Shown: piece after piece, positions 1 through 9,372 of the stretch | How positions within the stretch are numbered: the stretch's first letter is position 1 | Layout: every line of letters starts with the position of its first letter | Source: Gammaproteobacteria bacterium | Lineage (GTDB): Bacteria > Pseudomonadota > Gammaproteobacteria > Xanthomonadales > Marinicellaceae | Length of the DNA: 64,000 nucleotides | Direction of reading: 5' to 3' | Assembly: GCA_024280395.1 (NCBI GenBank) | Contig: JAJRQG010000104.1 | Location: 1 to 64,000 of the forward strand | Made by a program: the position numbers and the translations under genes | Notes under the pieces: model-generated | What the model was told of the DNA's origin: nothing | The model's input: only the letters and a program-made list of their open reading frames with translations | Database searches by the model: none

Positions 1-140
1 AGATGGTAATGCCTGGTGATAACGTTAAGATGACTGTTACATTGATTAACCCGATTGCGATGGAAGAAGGTTTACGCTTCGCTATCCGTGAAGGTGGTCG
101 TACAGTTGGCGCTGGTGTTGTAGCGAAAATATTGAAGTAA
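1..140 (+). CDS. tuf: Elongation factor Tu, C-terminal fragment
   Basis: The window opens inside the gene for EF-Tu, the GTPase that brings aminoacyl-tRNA to the ribosome. The first two bases finish a codon; the first full codon is at base 3 and the TAA stop is at 138-140. The visible 45 residues include [15 protein letters not shown], the highly conserved end of beta-barrel domain 3. The G domain lies outside the window. Its position 77 bases before rpsJ is the usual junction of the str and S10 operons. Whether this is tufA or tufB cannot be told, although the position favours tufA. Confidence 0.96.
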   Translation, partial: MVMPGDNVKMTVTLINPIAMEEGLRFAIREGGRTVGAGVVAKILK

Positions 141-174
141 TACAGTTAACATAAATAAGATTATAAATTTATAT

Positions 175-198
175 AGAGCGTAGCGAAAAGCGCGCTCT
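175..198 (+). other. Small hairpin in the tuf-rpsJ spacer
   Basis: AGAGCG (175-180) and CGCTCT (193-198) can pair around a 12-base loop, with no T run after the stem, so it does not look like a terminator. The spacer is only 77 bases, too short for the long L4-responsive S10 leader known from Escherichia coli. It may be an RNA processing or stability element; that role is inferred. Confidence 0.35.
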
Positions 199-217
199 TA
201 CAATAGAGGCAACGGTA

Positions 218-529
218 ATGGCCGAACAGAAAATTAGAATAAGATTGAAAGCGTTTGATCACAAGTTAATTGATCAATCAGCTGGACGTATAGTAGATAC
301 AGCGAAACGTACAGGTGCTCAGGTAAAAGGTCCTATTCCTTTACCGACACGTATAGAACGTTACACTGTATTGACTTCTCCGCATGTAAATAAAGATGCA
401 CGTGATCAATATGAAATAAGAACGCATAAGCGTTTGGTTGACATTGTTGATCCTAATGACAAGACAGTAGATGCTCTAATGAAATTAGATTTAGCAGCTG
501 GTGTTGATGTGCAAATCCAACTATCTTAA
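218..529 (+). CDS. rpsJ: 30S ribosomal protein S10 (NusE)
   Basis: First gene of the S10 operon. The 103-residue product matches the usual length of S10, which sits in the 30S head and also serves, as NusE with NusB, in transcription antitermination. The conserved ends are visible: an [14 protein letters not shown] start, [15 protein letters not shown] in the middle and a VDVQIQLS finish. The ATG at 218 follows a GAGG ribosome binding site at 206-209. The next gene, rplC, begins 11 bases after the stop. Confidence 0.98.
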   Translation: MAEQKIRIRLKAFDHKLIDQSAGRIVDTAKRTGAQVKGPIPLPTRIERYTVLTSPHVNKDARDQYEIRTHKRLVDIVDPNDKTVDALMKLDLAAGVDVQIQLS

Positions 530-540
530 AGGTGTAGAAA

Positions 541-1167
541 ATGACTATTGGAATTATCGGACTTAAAGTTGGTATGACTCGAGTTTTTTCTGAAGAAGGA
601 AATTCTACTCCAGTTACTGTTGTTAGCGTTGCTGACAACACTATATCACAAGTCAAAACAACAGATATTGATGGCTATAATGCTATTCAGGTATCTACAG
701 GTGTAGTTAAATCATCTAAAGTAAATAAGCCTTTGGCTGGACACTTTGCAAAAGCGAGTGTTGATGCGGCAAAATTTATGATGGAATTCAGAACTGAACA
801 AGCACATGAGGTCGGGTCTAACCTTGATTTGAATATGTTTGAAGCAGGACAGAAGGTTGATGTAACAGGCCGTTCAAAAGGAAAAGGCTTTCAAGGTGTA
901 ATTAAACGTTACAACTTCCAAATGCAAGATGCAACTCATGGTAACTCTGTTTCACACAGGGCACCAGGGTCAATTGGACAATGCCAAACACCAGGGCGAG
1001 TATTTAAAGGCAAAAAAATGTCTGGACACATGGGTGACAGAAATGTTACTACTCAAAATCTTGAAATCGTAAGAGTTGACTCTGAAAAAGGTTTGCTTCT
1101 TATTAAAGGCGCTGTACCTGGAGCTAAAAATTCAAGAGTAATCATTAAACCAGCTGTTAAAGCTTAA
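541..1167 (+). CDS. rplC: 50S ribosomal protein L3
   Basis: L3 is an early-assembly 23S rRNA-binding protein whose long loop reaches towards the peptidyl transferase centre. The 208 residues fit the family. The loop motif [20 protein letters not shown] includes the glutamine in GSIGQ that corresponds to the residue methylated by PrmB in E. coli. An AAAGGTG ribosome binding site lies at 528-534. The gene is followed within 11 bases by rplD, in standard S10 operon order. Confidence 0.98.
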   Translation: MTIGIIGLKVGMTRVFSEEGNSTPVTVVSVADNTISQVKTTDIDGYNAIQVSTGVVKSSKVNKPLAGHFAKASVDAAKFMMEFRTEQAHEVGSNLDLNMFEAGQKVDVTGRSKGKGFQGVIKRYNFQMQDATHGNSVSHRAPGSIGQCQTPGRVFKGKKMSGHMGDRNVTTQNLEIVRVDSEKGLLLIKGAVPGAKNSRVIIKPAVKA

Positions 1168-1178
1168 GGAGACGGATG

Positions 1179-1784
1179 ATGGAAATCAAAGTAGCAGGTA
1201 AAAAAGCTAAAGTAGAAGTTTCTGACGAAGTGTTTAATAGAGATTACTCGGAAGCATTGGTACATCAAGTGGTTACTGCATTTTTGGCTGGTGGAAGAGC
1301 TGGTACAAAAGCACAGAAGAACCGTGCGTCAGCAAGTGGTGGTGGTAAAAAGCCACATGCACAAAAAGGCACAGGTCGTGCAAGAGCAGGAACTATCAGA
1401 AGCCCAATTTGGGTTGGTGGTGGTAGAACTTTTGCAGCACAGCCAAGAGACCATTCTCAAAAAGTTAACAAGAAAATGTATCGAGCTGGTATGAAATCTA
1501 TAATTTCAGAATTAACCCGTTCAGAAAGAATGATATTTGTAAGCAGTGTTACTATTAAAGAAGGCAAGACCAAAGAAGCGGTTAAGTTTTTAGCAAAACA
1601 CAAAGTTGACAAAGGCATGATTGTAATGGATCAGTTAAGTAGTGAAGTTTTATTGGCTACTAGAAACATTCCAAATATTTATGTAACTGATGTTAAATCT
1701 TTAGATCCGGTATCGTTGGTATCTTCTAAGAAAGTTATCATGACATCAGCTGCAGCAGAAAAAGTTCAGGAGTGGTTATCATGA
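1179..1784 (+). CDS. rplD: 50S ribosomal protein L4
   Basis: L4 binds 23S rRNA domain I and lines the peptide exit tunnel. Two ATG codons are in frame at 1176 and 1179. The AGGAGA at 1167-1172 lies better for 1179, giving 201 residues, the E. coli length. The tunnel loop and basic region KKPHAQKGTGRARAG and the motif IRSPIWVGGGRTFA are present. The stop overlaps the start of rplW as ATGA, so the two genes are translationally coupled. In E. coli L4 also represses its own operon, but the short leader here gives no room for that mechanism. Confidence 0.97.
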   Translation: MEIKVAGKKAKVEVSDEVFNRDYSEALVHQVVTAFLAGGRAGTKAQKNRASASGGGKKPHAQKGTGRARAGTIRSPIWVGGGRTFAAQPRDHSQKVNKKMYRAGMKSIISELTRSERMIFVSSVTIKEGKTKEAVKFLAKHKVDKGMIVMDQLSSEVLLATRNIPNIYVTDVKSLDPVSLVSSKKVIMTSAAAEKVQEWLS

Positions 1785-2077
1785 GTTTGACGAATTTATA
1801 TACTACGGTACTTTCACCAATAATCTCTGAAAAGAGTAATCGTGTTGGTGAACAATCAAATCAATATGTATTTGAAGTAGCAGTAACATCTACCAAGAAA
1901 GAAGTTAAATCAGCTGTTGAAAAATTATTTGATGTTAAGGTTGAGCAAGTACAAATATTAAATGTAAAAGGTAAAACCAAAGCATTTAAAGGTAAGGCGG
2001 GCAAAAGAGCCGATTGGAAAAAAGCCTATGTTAAAATTCAGCAAGGTCAGTTAATTGACTTTGGTGTCGCGGAATAA
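1781..2077 (+). CDS. rplW: 50S ribosomal protein L23
   Basis: L23 sits at the tunnel exit, where it docks trigger factor and SRP. The ATG at 1781 overlaps the rplD stop (ATGA). An upstream in-frame alternative would add three residues inside rplD and is unlikely. The resulting 98 residues start [19 protein letters not shown], with the family motif SPIISEKS near the N terminus and the basic [15 protein letters not shown] stretch near the C terminus. rplB follows after 13 bases. Confidence 0.97.
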   Translation: MSLTNLYTTVLSPIISEKSNRVGEQSNQYVFEVAVTSTKKEVKSAVEKLFDVKVEQVQILNVKGKTKAFKGKAGKRADWKKAYVKIQQGQLIDFGVAE

Positions 2078-2090
2078 TCTGGAGTATAAA

Positions 2091-2921
2091 ATGGCATTAA
2101 TAGTAATGAAACCAACTTCGCCAGGTCGAAGAGGCACGGTACGAGTTAAAAGAGATGGTCTTTATAAAGGCGGTCCACTTGAAGCATTGGTTGAAAAGAA
2201 ATCAAAAACCGGTGGTAGAAATAACAACGGAAGAATCACTACCCGTCATAAAGGTGGTGGACATAAGCAACGCTATAGAATCATAGATTTTAAACGCAAC
2301 AGTAAGGACTCCATTGTGGCTAAAGTTGAGCGCATCGAATATGATCCTAATCGCACAGCTTATATAGCTTTGATTTGTTATTCTGATGGAGCACGTTCTT
2401 ATATCATTGCTCCAAAAGGTTTGGAAGCGGGTATGAGCGTGCAGTCTGGTAACAATGCACCTATAAAAGTAGGTAATTGTTTGCCTTTAAGTAATATTCC
2501 TTTGGGTTCTGTAATACATTGTATTGAAATGAAGCCAGGAAAAGGTGCACAAATTGCACGTTCTGCCGGGGCTAATGTTCAGTTAGTTGCAAGAGAAGGA
2601 CAATACGCAACGTTAAGATTGAGATCTGGCGAAATGCGTAAGGTTCCTGTATCTTGTCGAGCTTCTTTGGGTGAAGTGTCAAATGGTGAGCACAGTCTTG
2701 AAAAATTAGGTAAAGCTGGTGCCAGTCGTTGGAGAGGTATTAGACCTACGGTTCGTGGTGTTGCTATGAATCCAGTTGACCATCCACATGGTGGTGGTGA
2801 AGGTAGAACATCTGGTGGTCGTCATCCTGTAACTCCTTGGGGTATGAAAACTAAGGGTTATAAAACAAGAAAAAACAAGCGTACAGATCAGTATATTGTG
2901 CGTCGTAGAAACAAAAAATAG
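2091..2921 (+). CDS. rplB: 50S ribosomal protein L2
   Basis: L2 is a universally conserved protein needed for subunit joining and peptidyl transferase activity. The start is ATG 2091, preceded by TCTGGAG; a longer reading into rplW would be unconserved. The 276-residue product shows [12 protein letters not shown] near the N terminus and the catalytic-centre motif [15 protein letters not shown], whose histidine after VD is functionally important in E. coli. It ends in the basic tail typical of L2. rpsS starts 10 bases downstream. Confidence 0.98.
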   Translation: MALIVMKPTSPGRRGTVRVKRDGLYKGGPLEALVEKKSKTGGRNNNGRITTRHKGGGHKQRYRIIDFKRNSKDSIVAKVERIEYDPNRTAYIALICYSDGARSYIIAPKGLEAGMSVQSGNNAPIKVGNCLPLSNIPLGSVIHCIEMKPGKGAQIARSAGANVQLVAREGQYATLRLRSGEMRKVPVSCRASLGEVSNGEHSLEKLGKAGASRWRGIRPTVRGVAMNPVDHPHGGGEGRTSGGRHPVTPWGMKTKGYKTRKNKRTDQYIVRRRNKK

Positions 2922-2931
2922 GTAAATAGAT

Positions 2932-3204
2932 ATGCCACGTTCTTTAAAAAAAGGTCCACACGTTGACCATCATTTAATGAAAAAAGTACTCAGAGCAGTT
3001 GAGGAAAATAATAAGCGACCAATTCAAACTTGGTCAAGACGGTCAATGATTTTACCAGAAATGGTCGGTTTAACAATTGCCATTCATAATGGTAGATTAC
3101 ATATTCCGGTTTTGATTTCTGAAGATATGGTTGGTCATAAGTTGGGTGAGTTTTCACCAACTCGTACATTTAAAGGTCACTCTGGTGACAAAAAATCTAC
3201 ATAG
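2932..3204 (+). CDS. rpsS: 30S ribosomal protein S19
   Basis: S19 pairs with S13 in the 30S head and contacts the A-site finger and P-site tRNA region. The 90 residues are normal length and include [34 protein letters not shown] and the C-terminal [16 protein letters not shown] signature. It lies between rplB and rplV as in all S10 operons, with its TAG stop only a few bases before the rplV starts. Confidence 0.98.
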   Translation: MPRSLKKGPHVDHHLMKKVLRAVEENNKRPIQTWSRRSMILPEMVGLTIAIHNGRLHIPVLISEDMVGHKLGEFSPTRTFKGHSGDKKST

Positions 3205-3212
3205 GTATGATG

Positions 3213-3548
3213 ATGGAAATTACAGCAAAACACATGAGAGCAGCTATCTCTGCACAAAAAGTACGTTTGGTTGCAAACCAAATACGCGGAATGCAGGTTG
3301 AAAAGGCTGAACAATTATTGGCTTTTAGTCCAAAAAAAGCAGCACATTTGATTAAAAAAGTGTTGATGTCAGCGATTGCAAATGCTGAGCACAATGAAGG
3401 TCTGGATGTAGATGAGTTAATTGTTAGCACTATTACGGTAGATGAAGGCCCGACTTTGAAACGTGGTAGAGCACGTGCAAAAGGTAGGGGAACTAGAATT
3501 TTAAAAAGAACAAGCCACATCACTGTAAAAGTGGCTGAAGCTTCATAA
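3213..3548 (+). CDS. rplV: 50S ribosomal protein L22
   Basis: L22 lines the exit tunnel with a long beta-hairpin that is a site of macrolide resistance. Three consecutive ATG codons occur at 3207, 3210 and 3213. The AGGT at 3203-3206 suits the third, which gives the family-like N terminus [20 protein letters not shown] and 111 residues. The hairpin region [21 protein letters not shown] is intact apart from normal variation. rpsC follows after 10 bases. Confidence 0.96.
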   Translation: MEITAKHMRAAISAQKVRLVANQIRGMQVEKAEQLLAFSPKKAAHLIKKVLMSAIANAEHNEGLDVDELIVSTITVDEGPTLKRGRARAKGRGTRILKRTSHITVKVAEAS

Positions 3549-3558
3549 GGGCAAGATT

Positions 3559-4236
3559 ATGGGTCAAAAAGTACATCCAATTGGAATAAGACTAGGTATA
3601 TCAAAGCCTTGGAATGCTACATGGTATGCAGATAAAAGAGAGTTTGCTGATTACCTAATTAAAGACATTAAAGTCAGAGCATATCTTAGAAAAGAGTTGG
3701 CAAATGCATCAGTTAGTAGAATTGAAATTGAGCGTCCAGCTAAAAATGCACGGGTAACAATTCATACGGCTCGTCCGGGTATTGTTATTGGTAAAAAAGG
3801 CGAAGATATAGAACGTTTGAAACAGACTATAACTAAGATGATGGGTGTTCCAACCCATGTAAATGTCGCAGAAATCAGAAAACCTGAATTAGATGCAGAT
3901 TTAATTGCTCAAGGTATTGCATCTCAGCTAGAAAGGCGTATTATGTTCCGTCGCGCTATGAAGCGTGCGGTAAGTAGTGCTATGAGACTTGGTGCTTTAG
4001 GTATAAAAGTATCTGTAGGTGGTCGTTTAAACGGTGCGGAAATTGCCAGAACTGAATGGTATAGAGAAGGCCGTGTGCCTTTACATACATTTAGAGCAAA
4101 TGTAGATTATGCAATGGGTAAAGCGCATACAACTTATGGGGTATTGGGCATAAAAGTATGGGTTTATAAAGGCGACGTATTTGATCTTCATGCAGCGCAA
4201 GAACAAGAACAAAAGAAAGGCAAGAAACGGAGATAA
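3559..4236 (+). CDS. rpsC: 30S ribosomal protein S3
   Basis: S3 forms part of the mRNA entry tunnel with S4 and S5 and contributes to its helicase activity. The 225-residue protein begins [14 protein letters not shown] and has a KH domain around residues 40-110 with the loop [11 protein letters not shown]. The C-terminal domain carries [23 protein letters not shown]. The end is a lysine-rich tail. Only three bases separate it from rplP. Confidence 0.98.
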   Translation: MGQKVHPIGIRLGISKPWNATWYADKREFADYLIKDIKVRAYLRKELANASVSRIEIERPAKNARVTIHTARPGIVIGKKGEDIERLKQTITKMMGVPTHVNVAEIRKPELDADLIAQGIASQLERRIMFRRAMKRAVSSAMRLGALGIKVSVGGRLNGAEIARTEWYREGRVPLHTFRANVDYAMGKAHTTYGVLGIKVWVYKGDVFDLHAAQEQEQKKGKKRR

Positions 4237-4239
4237 ACG

Positions 4240-4653
4240 ATGCTTCAACCTAAAAGAACAAAATTTAGAAAGCAGCAAAAAGGCCGCAACCGTGGTCTAG
4301 CACATGCTGGTAACAAAGTAAGCTTTGGTGAATTTGGTTTAAAAGCCACAGCCAGAGGTTTTATGACAGCCAGACAAATTGAAGCTGGTCGTAGAGCAAT
4401 TACCCGTCACGTACGACGTGGTGGTAAATTGTGGATTAGAGTTTTCCCTGACAAGCCAATCACTGCAAAGCCAGTTGAAGTACGTATGGGTAAAGGTAAA
4501 GGTAATGTTGAGTACTGGGCAGCTGTGATCAAACCAGGTCGCGTGTTGTATGAAATTCAAGGTGTTACTGAAGAAGTTGCAAGAGCAGCATTTTCAAGAG
4601 CTTCTATGAAGTTTCCATTTACTACAACATTTGTAAAAAGAACGGTGATGTAG
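4240..4653 (+). CDS. rplP: 50S ribosomal protein L16
   Basis: L16 organises the aminoacyl-tRNA site of the 50S subunit. The 137 residues are typical, beginning [17 protein letters not shown] and containing [20 protein letters not shown], the loop close to the A site. The gene is packed between rpsC and rpmC; the next ATG directly abuts its TAG stop, which suggests coupled translation. Confidence 0.98.
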   Translation: MLQPKRTKFRKQQKGRNRGLAHAGNKVSFGEFGLKATARGFMTARQIEAGRRAITRHVRRGGKLWIRVFPDKPITAKPVEVRMGKGKGNVEYWAAVIKPGRVLYEIQGVTEEVARAAFSRASMKFPFTTTFVKRTVM

Positions 4654-4851
4654 ATGAATGTTAAGGAATTAAAAGCAAAAAATCCAGTTGAATTAAATGA
4701 AAGATTAACTGAATTATTAAAAAATCAATTTGATTTAAGAATGGCAAAAGGTAATGGTCAATTAACAAAGGGTCATGTATTAACGGAAGTTAGACGTGAT
4801 ATTGCAAGGGTTAAAACTATTATTAAACAAAATGAAGCAGGTAACAAATAA
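4654..4851 (+). CDS. rpmC: 50S ribosomal protein L29
   Basis: L29 is a small helical-hairpin protein next to L23 at the tunnel exit. The 65 residues include the conserved [19 protein letters not shown] helix and the second helix with [14 protein letters not shown]. Its start touches the rplP stop, and its TAA shares its last base with the rpsQ ATG (TAATG). Such tight packing is normal in this operon. Confidence 0.97.
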   Translation: MNVKELKAKNPVELNERLTELLKNQFDLRMAKGNGQLTKGHVLTEVRRDIARVKTIIKQNEAGNK

Positions 4852-5111
4852 TGACTACTGACAATAAAATATTGCGCACTAAGCAAGGCATCATCGTTAG
4901 TGACAAAATGGACAAAACGGTTACTGTTTTAATTGAGCGTAAAGAAAAGCATCCAATATATGGTAAGTATATTAAACGTTCAACTAAAATTCATGCACAT
5001 GATGAAGACAACAGTTTTAAGATGGGTGACAATGTGAAAATCACAGAAACTCGTCCTTATTCTAAGACTAAATCTTGGAAAGTAGTTGGTTTAGTTAATG
5101 CTGCACAATAA
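4851..5111 (+). CDS. rpsQ: 30S ribosomal protein S17
   Basis: S17 is a primary 16S rRNA-binding OB-fold protein. The 86 residues contain the signature [20 protein letters not shown] and the [11 protein letters not shown] motif near the end. This is the last gene of the S10 operon. Its final codons and stop are part of a 12-base tandem duplication (5100-5123), so the second copy lies just outside the reading frame. Confidence 0.97.
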   Translation: MTTDNKILRTKQGIIVSDKMDKTVTVLIERKEKHPIYGKYIKRSTKIHAHDEDNSFKMGDNVKITETRPYSKTKSWKVVGLVNAAQ

Positions 5112-5123
5112 GCTGCACAATAG
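5100..5123 (+). repeat. Tandem 12-base duplication across the rpsQ stop
   Basis: GCTGCACAATAA (5100-5111) is followed immediately by GCTGCACAATAG (5112-5123), an 11 of 12 match. The first copy encodes the last residues and the stop of S17; the second is untranslated. It looks like a replication-slippage duplication at the S10-spc junction. Confidence 0.9.
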
Positions 5124-5159
5124 CTAGTTTTTAAGCATTAAAGTATAGAGGTATAAACC

Positions 5160-5528
5160 ATGATTCAAATGCAAAGTAGATTAAGCGCAGCTGACAACAG
5201 CGGTGCAAAAGAAGTAATGTGTATTAAGGTACTGGGCGGATCTAAAAGAAGATACGCAGGTATTGGTGACATTATTAAAGTAACAGTAAAACACGCTATT
5301 CCTCGTGGCAAGGTAAAAAAAGGTGAGGTTTATAATGCGGTTGTTGTACGTACACGTAAAGGTGTTAGGCGTCCTGATGGTTCTTTGATCCGTTTTGATG
5401 GCAATGCAGTTGTAATGTTGAACACCAAATTAGAGCCAATTGGAACACGTATTTTTGGCCCTGTAACCAGAGAATTGCGTTCAGAAAAGTTTATGAAAAT
5501 TATTTCATTAGCTCCTGAAGTATTATAA
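5160..5528 (+). CDS. rplN: 50S ribosomal protein L14
   Basis: First gene of the spc operon. L14 lies on the subunit interface and binds the silencing factor RsfS and intersubunit bridge partners. The 122 residues, identical in length to the family norm, start [20 protein letters not shown] and include the signature [19 protein letters not shown] and [24 protein letters not shown] sequence precedes the start. The spacer to rpsQ is 48 bases. Confidence 0.98.
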   Translation: MIQMQSRLSAADNSGAKEVMCIKVLGGSKRRYAGIGDIIKVTVKHAIPRGKVKKGEVYNAVVVRTRKGVRRPDGSLIRFDGNAVVMLNTKLEPIGTRIFGPVTRELRSEKFMKIISLAPEVL

Positions 5529-5537
5529 GGTATTAAG

Positions 5538-5858
5538 ATGAAACGAATTAAAAAAGGTGATGAAGTCATTGTAATTGCAGGACGTAGTAAAGGTACTCGT
5601 GGTGCAGTTCTTGAAACATTAAAAAACGACAGATTGATTGTTGATAACGTAAACATGGTTAAGAAACATGTAAAGGTTGATCCAAGTAATCCTGAAAAGC
5701 CAAGTGGAATTATTTCTAAAGAAGCGACAATTCACGTATCAAACGTTATGTTATTTAACGATGCTACTGGAAAAGGCGATAAAGTTAGCTTTAAAATTCT
5801 TAAAGATGGTAAAAAAATAAGAGTGTTTCGTTCTAACGGCGAAACAGTTGACGCATAA
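5538..5858 (+). CDS. rplX: 50S ribosomal protein L24
   Basis: L24 initiates assembly of the 50S subunit and later sits at the tunnel exit. The KOW motif is visible near the N terminus as KKGDEVIVIAGRSKGTRGAVL, followed by VDNVNMVKKHVK. The length of 106 residues is normal. The gene lies nine bases after rplN and thirteen before rplE, consistent with a single transcript. Confidence 0.98.
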   Translation: MKRIKKGDEVIVIAGRSKGTRGAVLETLKNDRLIVDNVNMVKKHVKVDPSNPEKPSGIISKEATIHVSNVMLFNDATGKGDKVSFKILKDGKKIRVFRSNGETVDA

Positions 5859-5871
5859 ATAGAGTGGTATT

Positions 5872-6414
5872 ATGACTAGATTAGAAACATATTATAAAGA
5901 AACAGTTATCCCTCAAATGATGAAGGATTTCAACTACAAAAATGTTATGGAAGTACCAAAGCTTGTAAAGATTGGTTTAAACATGGGTGTAGGTGACGCT
6001 GTTGGCAATAAGAAAATTATGGTTAACGCCACTGGTGATATGGAAGCAATTGCAGGACAAAAAGCATTGGTAACATTTGCTAAGAAGTCCGTAGCTGGTT
6101 TTAAAATTCGTGACGGGTGGCCAATTGGTTGTAAGGTAACTTTGCGCCGAAATAAAATGTATGAGTTTTTTGATAGGCTTGTGAATGTCTCTATTCCGAG
6201 GATTCGTGATTTCCGTGGAGTAAGCACTAAATCATTTGATGGAAGAGGGAATTACTCAATGGGCATTAGAGAACAGATTATTTTTCCAGAAATCGAATAT
6301 GATAAAATTGATAAGATTCGAGGTATGGATATCACAATCGTTACAACGGCAAAAACTGATGAAGAAGCGAAAGCTTTATTAAAAGCATTTAGTTTCCCTT
6401 TCAAAAGTAAATAA
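5872..6414 (+). CDS. rplE: 50S ribosomal protein L5
   Basis: L5 binds 5S rRNA and makes a central bridge with S13. The 180-residue product carries [37 protein letters not shown] and the [21 protein letters not shown] region, all family hallmarks. It sits between rplX and rpsN as in other spc operons. Confidence 0.98.
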   Translation: MTRLETYYKETVIPQMMKDFNYKNVMEVPKLVKIGLNMGVGDAVGNKKIMVNATGDMEAIAGQKALVTFAKKSVAGFKIRDGWPIGCKVTLRRNKMYEFFDRLVNVSIPRIRDFRGVSTKSFDGRGNYSMGIREQIIFPEIEYDKIDKIRGMDITIVTTAKTDEEAKALLKAFSFPFKSK

Positions 6415-6425
6415 GGTAAAGAACA

Positions 6426-6731
6426 ATGGCAAAAGAATCGATGATTCAAAGAGATTTGAAAAGAACAAAAATTGTAGATAAGTATGCTAAGAAAAGAGCA
6501 GAAATAAAAGCTATCATTGCAGATCCTAAGGCGACTTATGAAGAAATGATGGATGCTCAGGTTCGTTTACAGAAATTACCAAGAAATGCTTCACCATCAA
6601 GACAAAGAAACAGATGTCAACTTTCTGGTAGACCAAGAGGTTATTACCGTAAATTTGGCTTAGCAAAAACACAGTTCAGAGAAGCTGCTATGCGTGGCGA
6701 CATCCCTGGTTTAAAGAAAGCCAGTTGGTAA
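6426..6731 (+). CDS. rpsN: 30S ribosomal protein S14, zinc-independent form
   Basis: S14 is a late-assembling protein of the 30S head. At 101 residues this is the long form. The C-terminal region reads [19 protein letters not shown], with a single cysteine instead of the four zinc ligands of the short form, so it should be zinc independent. A GGTAAAGAAC stretch precedes the ATG. A spacer of 58 bases separates it from rpsH. Confidence 0.97.
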   Translation: MAKESMIQRDLKRTKIVDKYAKKRAEIKAIIADPKATYEEMMDAQVRLQKLPRNASPSRQRNRCQLSGRPRGYYRKFGLAKTQFREAAMRGDIPGLKKASW

Positions 6732-6789
6732 TAGTTTAGACTAAAGACATTTAGATTAAATACCGCCAGGTAAAAATAGGAATAACATT

Positions 6790-7197
6790 ATGAGTATGAC
6801 AGATCCAATATCAGATATGCTAACACGCATTAGAAATGCACAAATGGTAGCAAAAAAATCAGTAATGATGCCAGCTTCAAAAATAAAAAAAGGCTTGTGT
6901 TCAGTATTGCAAAAAGAAGGATATATTCGTTCTTTTGAAATGGTTGACGCAAGTAACAGTGATACTGGTCACCCACAAATTAAAGTAAATTTGAAATATT
7001 TTCAGGGTAAGCCAGTAATTGAATACATAAATAGAGCCAGTAAGCCCGGTTTGCGTTTGTATAAAGGTAAGCATGAATTGCCTAAAGTAGATGCAGGTTT
7101 CGGTACAGCAATTATTTCTACTTCAAAAGGGTTGTTAACCGATTTTGAAGCAAGAGAAGCGGGTGTAGGTGGCGAAGTCATCTGTATCGTTAAGTAG
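6790..7197 (+). CDS. rpsH: 30S ribosomal protein S8
   Basis: S8 is a primary binder of 16S rRNA helix 21 and in E. coli represses the spc operon by binding near rplE. The 135 residues begin [19 protein letters not shown], matching the E. coli N terminus, and end with the signature [21 protein letters not shown]. The tract is slightly longer than the E. coli protein because of an insertion in the middle. Confidence 0.98.
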   Translation: MSMTDPISDMLTRIRNAQMVAKKSVMMPASKIKKGLCSVLQKEGYIRSFEMVDASNSDTGHPQIKVNLKYFQGKPVIEYINRASKPGLRLYKGKHELPKVDAGFGTAIISTSKGLLTDFEAREAGVGGEVICIVK

Positions 7198-7206
7198 GAG
7201 AATATA

Positions 7207-7737
7207 ATGTCAAGAATAGCAAAAAGTCCAGTAGCAATACTTTCAGGTGTGAGTGTTGATATAAAAGGGCAAATAGTGACAGTAAAAGGTCCTAAGGGTA
7301 CAGGTTCAATTGAATTACACGAAGCGGTATCAATTAAGGAAGATAACGGTACTTTATTGTTCGAACCAAAGAATGATTCGTCTATGCCAATTACTGGTAC
7401 GATGAGATCATTGGTTAACAATATTGTTATCGGAGTTACTCAGGGATATGAAAAAAAATTATTGTTGGTTGGTGTTGGTTATAGAGCAACACTACAAGGT
7501 AAAGACCTTAAGTTGGCTTTAGGTTTTTCACATGATGTGATTTATAAAGCTCCTGAAGGAATCAGTTTTGAAGTGCCTAAGAACCAAACTGAAATTACAG
7601 TAACTGGCATTGATAAACAAAAAATTGGTCAAGTATGTGCTGAAATCAGAGATTTTAGACCGCCTGAGCCTTATAAAGGTAAAGGTGTTCGTTATGCTGA
7701 TGAACATGTATTTAGAAAAGAAGCCAAAAAAGCATAA
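7207..7737 (+). CDS. rplF: 50S ribosomal protein L6
   Basis: L6 sits near the sarcin-ricin loop at the factor-binding site. The 176 residues show the duplicated L6 fold: an N-terminal half starting MSRIAKSPVAI and a C-terminal half with the signature KIGQVCAEIRDFRPPEPYKGKG. Nine bases separate it from rpsH, with a GGAGAA ribosome binding site between. Confidence 0.98.
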   Translation: MSRIAKSPVAILSGVSVDIKGQIVTVKGPKGTGSIELHEAVSIKEDNGTLLFEPKNDSSMPITGTMRSLVNNIVIGVTQGYEKKLLLVGVGYRATLQGKDLKLALGFSHDVIYKAPEGISFEVPKNQTEITVTGIDKQKIGQVCAEIRDFRPPEPYKGKGVRYADEHVFRKEAKKA

Positions 7738-7788
7738 TTAAATATTAGATTAATTAAACAAAAGAATATAAGGTCCGAGTAAAACAAA

Positions 7789-8148
7789 ATGAGTAATACT
7801 AAAAATAAAGCAAGATTAAGAAGAGCAAAAACATCGCGTGCAAAAATTCGTACTTTGGATGTGCCTTCTTTATCAATTCACAGAACTGATAAAAATTTAT
7901 ATGCTCAAATACTTTCAGGTGATGGTTCACAGACAATTGCGAGTGCATCTTCATTAGAGAAAAAACTGATTAAAGCAAAAGCATCAGGAAAAAACATTGA
8001 AGCTGCTAAAATCATAGGTAAAGCAATTGCTGAAAGAGCTATAAAAGCAGGTGTCGATAAAGTTGCATTTGATAGATCTGGTTTTCTTTACCACGGTAAA
8101 GTAAAAGCATTAGCTGAAGCGGCAAGAGAAGCAGGTTTAACAATTTAA
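7789..8148 (+). CDS. rplR: 50S ribosomal protein L18
   Basis: L18 binds 5S rRNA together with L5. The 119-residue protein has a basic N terminus (KNKARLRRAKTSRAKIR) and the later motif AKIIGKAIAERAIKAGVDKVAFDRSGFLYHGKVKALAEAARE, of which the DRSGFLYHGKVKAL part is diagnostic. The 51-base spacer before it holds an AAGGTCCGAG sequence that may act as ribosome binding site. Confidence 0.98.
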   Translation: MSNTKNKARLRRAKTSRAKIRTLDVPSLSIHRTDKNLYAQILSGDGSQTIASASSLEKKLIKAKASGKNIEAAKIIGKAIAERAIKAGVDKVAFDRSGFLYHGKVKALAEAAREAGLTI

Positions 8149-8200
8149 GCCTAGCGCGATTTGAGTCAAAACATAAAAATTAAATTTAAGGTAAAGAACA

Positions 8201-8719
8201 ATGGCGAGCGTAGATAGAAATAAAGATGAAGGTGATGGCCTTTTAGAACGTTTGGTTGCGGTTAATCGTGTATCAAAAGTAGTTAAAGGTGGTCGTCAAT
8301 TTAGTTTTACTGCACTAACAGTAGTTGGTGACGGTAATGGTAAAATTGGGTTTGGATACGGCAAAGCGAAAGAAGTGCCAATAGCAATTCAAAAAGCTAT
8401 GGACAAAGCACGTAAAAATGTAATTCAAGTTGACCTAAAGGAAGGGACACTTTGGCACCCAATTAAAGCAAAACATTCAGGTTCTAAAGTTTATATGCAA
8501 CCTGCATCTGACGGTACCGGTGTAATTGCCGGTGGTGCGATGCGTGCTGTATTTGATGTGGTTGGTGTACATAATGTACTGGCTAAATCACAAGGATCTA
8601 ATAATCCGCAAAATCTAGTTAGAGCTACCATTAATGGTCTGAAGAATATAACTTCTCCAGATTCAATTGCAGCTAAACGTGGAAAAACTGTTGAAGAGGT
8701 AATGCAAAATCATGGCTAA
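8201..8719 (+). CDS. rpsE: 30S ribosomal protein S5
   Basis: S5 takes part in decoding accuracy and the mRNA entry helicase site. The 172 residues contain the double-stranded-RNA-binding-like N-terminal domain with the signature [19 protein letters not shown] and [15 protein letters not shown]. The C-terminal domain carries [17 protein letters not shown]. The last eight bases overlap rpmD, whose ATG starts inside the final codons. Confidence 0.98.
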   Translation: MASVDRNKDEGDGLLERLVAVNRVSKVVKGGRQFSFTALTVVGDGNGKIGFGYGKAKEVPIAIQKAMDKARKNVIQVDLKEGTLWHPIKAKHSGSKVYMQPASDGTGVIAGGAMRAVFDVVGVHNVLAKSQGSNNPQNLVRATINGLKNITSPDSIAAKRGKTVEEVMQNHG

Positions 8720-8915
8720 AATTAAAAAAAGCTCTAAAGTGATTAGAGTTACCCTAACAAAAAGCACAATAGGTGCTTTAAAAAATCACAAAGCTTGTGT
8801 TATAGGATTAGGTCTTCGTAGAATGCGTCATACTGTTGAAGTAGCTGATACTCCTGAAAACAGAGGCATGATTAACAAGGCAATTCACTTATTGACAGTT
8901 GAAGAAACGAAATAA
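8712..8915 (+). CDS. rpmD: 50S ribosomal protein L30
   Basis: L30 is a small 23S rRNA-binding protein found only in some bacteria and in archaea and eukaryotes. The 67 residues include the conserved [28 protein letters not shown] run. It overlaps rpsE by eight bases, so reinitiation is likely. It is a little longer than E. coli L30 owing to extra residues at the C terminus. Confidence 0.97.
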   Translation: MAKIKKSSKVIRVTLTKSTIGALKNHKACVIGLGLRRMRHTVEVADTPENRGMINKAIHLLTVEETK

Positions 8916-8931
8916 TTAGGCGGATATTAAA

Positions 8932-9363
8932 ATGCATTTAAATACAATAAAACCCGCTGCTGGTAGTAAGAAAGCAGCAAAAAGAGTTGGCCGAGGAATT
9001 GGGTCAGGTTTTGGTAAAACATGTGGTAGAGGACATAAAGGTCAAAAGTCACGTTCTGGTGGTTGGCACAAGGTCGGTTTTGAAGGTGGTCAAATGCCTT
9101 TACAAAAACGCCTTCCAAAATTCGGTTTTTCTTCAAGAATGGCAAAATACAGTGCAGAAGTTTGCTTGTATCATCTAGAAGCTTTGAAAACTGATAAAGT
9201 GGATTTGGCTGTACTTATTGAAATAGGTTTAGTGAAGAAATTTGTGAAAAAAGTCAAAGTTATTAATACTGGGACATTGAGCAAATCAATTAAAGTTGTG
9301 GGGTTGAACGTTACAAAAGGCGCTCAAAAAGCAATTGAAAAAGCAGGCGGATCAGTAGAGTAA
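8932..9363 (+). CDS. rplO: 50S ribosomal protein L15
   Basis: L15 is a late-assembly protein connecting several 23S domains. The 143 residues begin with [20 protein letters not shown], followed by a glycine-rich basic extension [19 protein letters not shown] and [18 protein letters not shown]. It is followed after nine bases by secY, the usual arrangement that couples ribosome and translocon supply. Confidence 0.98.
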   Translation: MHLNTIKPAAGSKKAAKRVGRGIGSGFGKTCGRGHKGQKSRSGGWHKVGFEGGQMPLQKRLPKFGFSSRMAKYSAEVCLYHLEALKTDKVDLAVLIEIGLVKKFVKKVKVINTGTLSKSIKVVGLNVTKGAQKAIEKAGGSVE

Positions 9364-9372
9364 ATAATAATT

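Noticed and set aside
141-217. An L4-responsive S10 leader upstream of rpsJ
   Set aside because: The spacer is only 77 bases and holds one small hairpin, too short for the known leader.
3197-3523. Long open frame on the opposite strand of rplV, and similar shadows over ribosomal genes
   Set aside because: They mirror conserved genes, have no ribosome binding sites and show no family features.
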